A DNA stretch of 26,800 nucleotides from Chromera velia (lineage: Eukaryota > Sar > Chromeraceae): NCBI GenBank assembly GCA_018398765.1, contig JAHBMJ010001735.1, positions 1 through 26,800 of the forward strand, written 5' to 3'. Positions 20,501-26,800 of the stretch are shown here, piece after piece. Position numbers and translations under genes: made by a program. Below the pieces are notes generated by a model. It saw only the letters and a list, made by a program, of their open reading frames with translations. It searched no databases and had not been told where the DNA came from. How positions within the stretch are numbered: the first letter of the stretch is position 1; every line of letters begins with the position of its first letter.

Positions 20501-20674
20501 GCTCTTGGGGTCGCCTGCTACAGAGCTACGTATTCGTACGAAGATTCGACGACTCACGGGGGTAAAGAGGGGGGGGGCGGGGGTTGTGTCCCGCTTTTCT
20601 CTTTTCCCTGGGTTGTGGCATTCAAAGAGCTTCTCAATGGTGTTTCAATGATAGCAACTGCTCTGCAGAGCTAA
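15371..20674 (+). CDS. Cellular RNA-dependent RNA polymerase (RDR/QDE-1 family), four predicted exons
   Basis: Predicted exons: 15371-16145 (5' end open), 16243-16805, 17184-17245 and 17719-20674. All three GT-AG introns (97, 378 and 473 bases) join in phase, giving about 1450 residues, somewhat longer than plant and fungal relatives. Order: an RRM-like N-terminus with SRGTAVVDF as its RNP1; the usual linker (PPRVFSA, W.R..DF); an acidic insert with a PPAKKMK basic patch (about 17750-17935); then the polymerase core: FLAFSSSQLREQSVWM, WMGNFSS, AARVGQCFS, FSDGTGSIS, GGAKGTLVM, RQSMLKFE, YLNRN, VLMGGMDETG, HPGDVRIL and the catalytic GSDLDGDQ (19367-19381), whose aspartates bind metal. NLGSIANAWLVHAD and KAVDFPKSGV follow. 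The family makes double-stranded RNA from single-stranded templates for small-RNA silencing. Oddity: an in-frame TAA at 19151-19153, between VLMGGMDETG and HPGDVR. The start codon was not found; the first exon frame opens after TAG at 15368. Confidence 0.9.
17460..17599. repeat. Compound (TG)n-(GA)n microsatellite in polymerase intron 3
   Basis: TGCG/TGTG repeats run into a pure TG run (about 17553-17578) and then a GA run to 17599, all inside the predicted 473-base intron 17246-17718. This non-coding repeat supports the intron call. Confidence 0.9.
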
Positions 20675-20860
20675 GTACCTCGGATGGAGTCCCTACTATA
20701 TTGCTCTAGTTTACTATGTAGTTTATATCACTTCCAGGTAAAACCTACAGGTATAAAACAAAAATTAAAGAAGAAACTTTAAGAAAGTTAAACTTTCAAG
20801 TTGGCTTAGAACTTAATTTGGCTAGCAAGTTGTAGAGGATAGTGATTAGTGGTGCCCTAG
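20675..20860. other. Short AT-rich spacer between polymerase gene and LINE tail
   Basis: About 185 AT-rich bases contain GAAAGTTAAACTTTC (a near-perfect palindrome) around 20784. They presumably hold the 3' untranslated region of the polymerase gene and the boundary of the LINE insertion. Confidence 0.35.
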
Positions 20861-22230
20861 AGCACTGTCGCCGTTTTGTCTTATAGAGGTCGCCCCTACA
20901 AACGGCAGGGGGGTGTACCTCATCGCTGAGGCTCAGACCACACCCCGTGGCCCGCCTGGTTTCCCAGGTCCCTAACAAACAACAATCTGTCTGCGCTTTG
21001 CATACTTTGGTCTATGGGCTGCTCAGAAGGGACTGCTCCAAAAATTGATCCAATGATACAGGATGAAAGGACACTTTGGCTTTGTGCACGCCCTCTCTCC
21101 ATTCTTCTCTCAGCAATTTCTCCTTCTCCCTCCCTCAGCTGTCTTCCTGCTTCCATTGCTTCTAGGATGGTCTTATATTCTTCTTTTCTTCTTTCCGTTC
21201 CTCCCTTTCTTTTTGTGATCACTCCGTATCTCTGTGTCAGCACTGTTTTATCTAACGAGCTTCCAGGTGCGTACCTTCCTGGGCTTTCCTTGAACACTCT
21301 TCTTCTGAACGCCGCCCTCCCCAGAAACTCATCCACCGCACTATGCCCTTCGTTCATCAAGAATTTGAACAGAGCCTCAGTGTGCAGTCTTCTTCTTTGT
21401 CCTTCTCTTTTCTCTCTGTAAACTTTTTTTGCTCTCTTTTCTCTTCCCTCATTCCAGTCTGCTCCTAATGTTCTATACATGTGCGTTCTTTTTCTATCAT
21501 AAATCGGACATTCAGTCAGCATATGGATCTCCTCCTCTAACACCTCTGTTTCCATCCATCCTTTGTAAAAAGGGCAGAGTCTCTCCTCCAACGGCACTCT
21601 CTGCCCTCTTCTTTCTGGCACTTTTCTCTTTGTTCCCGCTAACGTCCTGTCTCCTACTCTGCAGGCTGCTCTCCTTCTATGTTCTCCTCTTGGTGCTACC
21701 TTTCTATAAAAAAAGGGCACCCATCCCAATTTTTCTTTCTCTATTTTTATTCCCTCTCTTGGTCTTTCTTCTGACGCCTTTTCAAACAAAATGAGCTGCA
21801 ATCTGTTTCCGTTTGCTTTTGTTCGGTGTATGTGTGCCATATGGACTTTTCTTCCTTTTTTCTCTCTCTCTTCTATCTCTTTCTCTCACTCCCCTCTCAA
21901 TTCTCCACCTGAAGATTTCTTTTTTCCTCTCTTTTATTTCTCTATCTGTCTTGCTTACAATCCATCTTTCCATCCTATCTACTCTTTCATTCACTGCGTG
22001 TGTCCCTATCTCTCCTGGCTAGCCTGCGAGCTTCTCTTTTGAAAAAGGATGAAGGCCTCTCTCTGTAAATAGTGTCTATGTGCATTTCTTCAAGTGCAGA
22101 AAGAAGTGAAAGGGATACAACTCTGTTCTTCTTCCCCTCTTCAGTTCATCCTCCACTCCTCCTCTTAAGCAATGAATGACAGCCTGCCCAATCGCCTCCT
22201 TCCTCCTTTCTTTTCTAGGAAGATCTAGGA
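20860..22230 (-). mobile_element. LINE (non-LTR retrotransposon) 3' fragment
   Basis: On the minus strand the main frame (21840-20920, 306 codons) is rich in K, E and R and contains LCPFYKGW ... IHMLTECPIYDRKR, the C-terminal cysteine/histidine block typical of LINE reverse-transcriptase proteins (CP.C ... H.L..CP.Y..R). A second frame, 21994-21782, and a further coding-like stretch up to about 22230 carry the preceding part; the shift between them and missing upstream domains show decay and 5' truncation. The stop is at about 20920, and the remaining 60 or so bases are 3' untranslated. The same K/E/R-heavy style as the LINE at 24510-26800 suggests one family. It lies tail-to-tail with the polymerase gene. 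Confidence 0.7.
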
Positions 22231-23260
22231 AGACCAAATTTGTATGTTATTTCTCTATAGCCTGGACCAAATTTTATAATTTTTTAGTAATAGTGCTAGT
22301 ATATATTAGGATTAGGATTAGAATATAATATTCCTAGTAATATTCATTAAATTGGTGCCCTATAGGTCTACCCCTAACTAGACTCCTAAGTATAGAGTTT
22401 GTAATATTGAAAAATAAAAGAAAATTCTAGAGAAAACTGTTGAATCAGTGTTGATTGCATGATTGTTACCGTAATGTTGCGGTTAAAGCCGATGGATGAG
22501 CGCTGTGTTAATAAGGTGACTATTAAGGTCTACATGCATACTTACAGTGTAGACTAGAGTATATAGGCTTACAGAGTAACTTTGGTACTGATGATTAAGT
22601 CCTTAATTACATTGATTTAAAATTTTTCAAGCATTTACAAATTACTACACTATTTTGCTAGCTGTGTTTAAGTAGCATATATTATTGCCATATAATATTT
22701 GCTTACACTTCTCTCTTTCTAAGATAGAGGTTCTATATTTGATTCACGCATGATCTAATTAAATTAAAAGATTACTTTCATACTTGCCCTAATAGCTGTC
22801 ATATAGCATTCACTCATTTCTAGACAATAGTATATGAAGTTTAGTAAAACTGTTTAAAAATAGGTTTAAAAATAAGTTGTAAATTATAACTTAGTTAGAA
22901 TATACCTGATAAATCATCAAATTTAAAGCTCTTATTGGTTTTTTAAATACTTCAAGGACCATGTCAGATAAGATATTCTTGTGACCATCGGACTTTTTTT
23001 TTTCCATGTAGAACTCACACATTCGCCAAACAGAAATCACAAAAAAAATTTAAAATCTAGTACAAAATCCAAGCCAATCCAAGCACCATACAATACACCA
23101 TGTAAGAACATCACACCACCATCGCAGTGCATCATCAGTGTACAGGGTCTGCAAAATAATTCGAAAAAAAAAATTACTGCACCGCACTGCACGTTGTAAA
23201 CAATTTTTGTCATGGTGACTTCTATACGCTTCCATGCACCTTTGTTACTACCCAGTTTCT
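22231..23260. other. AT-rich stretch without genes
   Basis: The stretch is strongly AT-rich, with local words such as TTAGGATTAGGATTAG near 22306 and GTAACTTTGG near 22580 that recall the transposon-rich block at 9660-14670. No believable reading frame, RNA gene or complete element was identified. Confidence 0.45.
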
Positions 23261-24260
23261 TGAATCCATGGGGTTTCTAATCCATTTGTAGGCAGGGTTC
23301 TTTCTCTTGGAAGCCTTACATGCTCTCGATGGATTCAAGGAGTCTTTCTCTTCCTTTCCCCACTTTCTTTGCTTTCTTGTTTATGGTCACTTCCTTCTCC
23401 TTGATTTCTTCCCTCTTGACATCACTAATTGCAAGCAACCGGCGCTTGTAGACCAATGAAATATGCACCCGTGCACAAAGAGCCAACCAGCATAAACGCT
23501 TTCTTTCTACAAAACACGCTTGTAAAGGCCTCTGCAGCTCACTCGGAGCCGCTTTTTCTTAAATTGCAACTGAACCTGCGCGATCCAAATAGTAGAAAAA
23601 AAAAAAGACAAAACATTGAACATACTGTAAATGTATTAGATGGATTAATTTAGAAAGTAGGCAAAAAAAGATAGAAAAAAAAACTTTAAAACAATGGGCA
23701 AAAAACTTAGTAGAGGCTGTGAAGCTTTTTATAGCTGCTTGTTTGACTATCTGGCTTTCAACCCATAAGTTAAGGACATCAAAGAGCCTTAGAATGCAGA
23801 AAAAGAAATAACGTCTGGTTGACAATCTCTAGTCAACCACAGAGGGATACAAACTCCCAAAAAGTCATACAGTCGACAAGAAATTAACTCAAATACCAAA
23901 AGTTGAGTAGGAAAAGACACCTTCTCACTGACTGGGAGGTAAAAGTCGGGTCGAAAGCGCATGCAGCGGCTGCGAAAAAGGCAGGCCCCGGCTTGCTTTC
24001 AAGTTGGAGGGCATCCACCGTTCTCTCTCTCTCTTTTTCTCTCTCTCTCTCTCTTATGTTCTCTCTCGTATGCAGTCCCTTTCTTCTCCCATGAGACTTC
24101 GATGTCGCTGCCACGGAGAGCTGCTTTGACAGTGAATTTTAGGGTGTACCTTTGGTAGGCTTGTGCCTTTAAAAGTGGACTTTTGCCCTCAAGTCGGACT
24201 TTTAAAAACATGATTCCTCAGCTTAGGCCCTGAGAACGGGCCCCGAGGGCGGGGTCTGAT
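23261..24260. other. Mixed stretch without genes
   Basis: Short frames on both strands have no domain content. A (CT)n run lies at 24022-24054. Two CCTCAGCTT copies (24216-24224 and 24262-24270) flank a 37-base GC-rich piece just before the CTT microsatellite; they could mark an insertion boundary. Confidence 0.4.
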
Positions 24261-24267
24261 ACCTCAG

Positions 24268-24505
24268 CTTCTTCTTCTTCTTCTTCTTCTTCTTCTTCCT
24301 CCTCCTCCTCTTCTTCTCCTCCTCCTATTCCCTCTTCTTCTTTTTCTTCTTCTTCTTCTTCTTCGTCTTCGTCTTCGTCCTCGTCTTCGTCTTCGTCTTC
24401 GTCTTCGTCTTCGTCTTCGTCTTTGTCTTCGTCTTCTTCTTCTTCTTTTTCTTCTTCTTCTTCCTCTTCTTCGTCTTCCTCTTCTTCCTTTTCTTTTTTG
24501 TCTTC
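24268..24505. repeat. CTT/TCC/CGTCTT microsatellite
   Basis: About 240 bases of (CTT)n, (CCT)n and a hexamer (CGTCTT)n. In frame with the following LINE it would read as a poly-serine run; on the minus strand it gives poly-E, poly-D/E or poly-R. It marks the 5' side of the LINE. Confidence 0.95.
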
Positions 24506-24806
24506 CCCCGTGACGAATGGGAAGAGTAAACAAAACAAGAAAGACAAAGGAGTAAAGATGTGGGCTCTGAACATAAGGGGAAGAACGGAGAATTTGGTGC
24601 AAAGCCTGCTTTTCGCAGAAGAAATGAAAGGAGCCAACATCCTCTTTATGAATGAAACTAGAACAGAGAGGACAGTGTGCAGTGTGAATGGAGGAAGACT
24701 GCAAGGAACAAATTTCCCGTTAGTAAGGGAGGGAAGAGAAGTGACGACGACAGGGGGGGTGATGGTATTGATGAGCAAATTCTGAAAGGCAAGAAAGCTG
24801 GGCTTT

Positions 24807-25583
24807 ATGATAGAAAAAGCAACGGAGATAGCGGTATTTGCAGAAGCACCAGGCTTCCCGCTCTTCGTTGGCTTGTATGACCCCTATGAAGAGTCGAACT
24901 ACGCAGATGAGACACACCTCAGCAATTTGGCAGAGAGAATCGAAGAGAAAAGAGCAGAGAGAGAAAGAAAAGGAGAAAGCAGATTCTCAGAGGTCTGCGT
25001 GATGGGGGACTTCAACGCCCGCACTGGAAAGAAAACTCCTCTGATAGTCTGGACAGGGAAGGGAGGGGGAGAAGGGGAAGAGTGGGCACAAACAGGCGGG
25101 AGAGAGAAAGTTTTCAGACCGGAGAGGGAGTCTGAAGACGAGACGGAGAACATGAAGGGAAGGGCTCTTATTCGTTTTTGTGAGATGGTGGGCATTGTTC
25201 CTCTGAATGGATTGAGGCGGTGTGCGGTCGAAGAGGGGGGGGAGAAGGTAGCTTTCAATTTTGATGGATCGTTTACCTTCAACAGGGGGGGAGACAGAGG
25301 GAGGTCCCTGATCGACTACGCATGCATGTCTCCTGTGTCTTTGCCATCTGTTCTTCTTTTTTCTGTATTTTGTGTGTGCTCAGCTCGGTCAGACCATTTA
25401 GCTCTTAGATTAGTCCTGAAGGAGGAAGAAAGAGAGAATGAGAGCGGCGAGAGAAGAGGAAACGAGGAAGAGAACGAAGCCAACCAAGAACAGAACAAAA
25501 AGAAAAGAAGAAAAGATAGGCGAAAAAAGACAAAAAAGAGGGAAAAAAGAAAGAAAAACGAGAAAAGAGAAGAATCTGATTAA
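24807..25583 (+). pseudogene. LINE endonuclease, C-terminal two-thirds
   Basis: This segment of the LINE frame is open for 258 codons and holds GDFNARTG, SLIDYACMSP and SDHLAL, the Mg-binding and catalytic blocks of exonuclease-endonuclease-phosphatase fold nucleases. Past SDHLAL the sequence is almost only E, K, R and N, a charged linker. Upstream, the same frame continues through the stop at 24783 into the NIRG and MNETRT blocks, so the domain is split by that stop. Confidence 0.75.
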
Positions 25584-26078
25584 ATCAAGCTAAGATGGAA
25601 GGGAACGCTCACAAAGGAAGGAGAGGAGAGGTATCTCCAAGAGCTTCAGAAAAGAGTGAAGGAGGAAAAAGTGAGTGAGGTCTTTCAAAAAGCAATGGAT
25701 ATGGAAGAAGGAGAAGAAATAAAGAAAGACTTGCTCGACGAAGCATACCAGAAGTTCCAACACATCAGAGAGAAAACCTTCATGTGGGCAACAAGGAAGG
25801 AGAAGAAAGAAGAAAGAAAAAGGGAGAGGAAAGAAGAGTTAGCAGAAGCACTGAGAGGGGAAGGAAGAAAGCAAATAAGAAAACTCAGAAGAATAGAGAA
25901 AAAAGTGAGAGAGGAAATCAGAGGCCTGAAAGCAGAAAGAGAGCAGAGGGATGAACGAGAAAACGAGAGCAGCACCCGAGCTCAGGAAGGAGAAAGATTA
26001 AGACAGGCATATGAGGAGAGAAGAAAACAGTTAGTCATAATAGAGAGAGCGCTGAGAAACGCGGTGACGAGAGAGTAA

Positions 26079-26800
26079 CGGAAGGCAGAAAAGAGAAAGG
26101 TGGAGAACATAAGAGCCAAAATAAATGAAGGAGGCTGCTGGAAGGTGTGGAGGAGACTCGGTGAGGAAGACAGGAGGGCAGCACCAAGAAAAACAAAAGA
26201 CAACATGACGACCCAGCAGGTAGCAGAAGGTTTCAAACAAATGTACGAGCTGCCAAAGGAAGAGAAAGAAGAGAGAAAGAGGGAACAAGAAAGAAAAACG
26301 ACAGTGAGTAGAGCGATTAAGGAGAAAGGATGGCACATAGCAGAGGAAAAGGAGGTAAGGAAGGCAATGAAAAGAGCAGGCAACCCCAGAAAGGCCGCTG
26401 GGAAGGACGGAATGCCCCCAGGAATGCTGAGAACGATGGAAAAATCGACTGAGCTGGTATCTTTGTATGTTTTGTTAATTAATGTTGCATATCGTTTTGG
26501 TTGGTGGCCGAAAGGGTGGAATGACTTGCCGGTGACGGCCCTTCCAAAACCGGGTAAGTCACTCGCACTAATTGGGGGATGGAGGGGAGTGCACCTGGTG
26601 GTAGCAGATGCGAAATGGGGGGACATGATCATGAGAACAAAGGTGGAAAAGGAAGCCAGACAGACGCCATGGCAGTTCGCATACAAGAGAAAGACAGGCA
26701 CATGCGATGCAATTTTTCTTTTGCTGTTCGTTATTGCTCGAATGGAAGTGCTCAGTGTTGCTTTTGTTGACTTCACACGGGCTTTCGACGAAGTGAGGCT
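26079..26800 (+). pseudogene. LINE reverse transcriptase, N-terminal part
   Basis: About 240 codons are open to the window edge, in the same frame as the preceding pieces. The fingers-palm motifs of non-LTR reverse transcriptases appear in order: AAGKDGMPPGML, LPKPGKS, WRGVHL, FAYKRKTGT and FVDFTRAFDEV. Just before it, GGCWKVWRRLGEEDRR is the short linker often seen between LINE endonuclease and polymerase. The catalytic YADD block, thumb and C-terminal zinc motif would lie beyond 26800. Confidence 0.75.

Larger units (their letters stand above)
24510..26800 (+). mobile_element. LINE with APE-type endonuclease and reverse transcriptase, continues past window
   Basis: One reading frame carries the whole element. 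The endonuclease begins MWALNIRGR and shows the apurinic-endonuclease series NIRG, MNETRT (catalytic E), GDFNAR, SLIDYA and terminal SDH (positions about 24558-25400). A K/E/R-rich helical linker follows (25420-26340), then the reverse transcriptase: AAGKDGMPPGML, LPKPGKS, WRGVHL, FAYKRKTGTCDAIF and FVDFTRAFDEV (motif A with the first catalytic D) at 26390-26800, where the window ends. Stops interrupt the frame at 24783, 25581 and 26076, with no net frame change, so this copy is dead but not old. Such elements copy themselves by target-primed reverse transcription. The clade is not assigned; the polymerase motifs beyond motif A are outside the window. Confidence 0.85.

Noticed and set aside
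21014-21794. Plus-strand hydrophobic frames that look like membrane proteins
   Set aside because: They are antisense to the LINE tail; K/E/R codons read backwards give L, F and S-rich products.
24218-24778. Minus-strand frames with long E, D or R runs
   Set aside because: They are the antisense of the CTT microsatellite and of the LINE endonuclease.
1-26800. tRNA or rRNA genes
   Set aside because: No cloverleaf with matching arms and no conserved rRNA stretch was recognised by eye; a dedicated scan would be needed to exclude a diverged tRNA.

Overview
The window looks like nuclear DNA from a eukaryotic alga or close relative with a complex, red-derived plastid. The clearest clue is a spliced light-harvesting antenna gene whose product starts with a signal peptide and a cleavage-site phenylalanine, the usual entry signal for such plastids. 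Spliceosomal introns (GT-AG, about 100 to 470 bases), balanced GC in genes, AT-rich spacers, an alveolate/stramenopile-type CCCH zinc-finger protein, a cellular RNA-dependent RNA polymerase and many transposons fit a chromerid such as Chromera velia. That is inference; a diatom or another stramenopile or alveolate is not excluded. A run of Ns (14673-14699) shows this is a draft assembly.

Layout. 1-1800: fossil LTR retrotransposon (gag and protease, minus strand), cut by the window edge. 1800-4860: a possible small zinc-motif reading frame, then gene-poor DNA with long purine tracts. 4867-4974: a possible first exon on the minus strand. 5656-7078: three-exon CCCH zinc-finger gene, minus strand. 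7079-7782: intergenic region between divergent genes, holding a very GC-rich block with a 10-base inverted repeat. 7783-8685: two-exon antenna gene, plus strand. 9660-14670: AT-rich transposon graveyard, including a hAT-like element with inverted ends and a perfect 8-base target duplication (11862-13075), a separate BED-finger remnant, inverted related segments at 9788 and 14285, and large CA and CACT/CATT repeats. 15371-20674: four-exon gene for a cellular RNA-dependent RNA polymerase of the RDR/QDE-1 family. About 20860-22230: 3' end of a LINE on the minus strand, tail-to-tail with the polymerase gene. 22230-24260: AT-rich DNA with no gene seen. 24268-26800: a CTT-type microsatellite leading into a second LINE (endonuclease and reverse transcriptase), plus strand, running off the window.

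The three convincing host genes do not form a pathway: one is photosynthetic, one is a probable RNA-binding protein, and one belongs to RNA silencing. The polymerase sits among the kinds of elements that small-RNA pathways usually restrain. It also carries one in-frame TAA just before its catalytic region, and that is the main unresolved point in the window.
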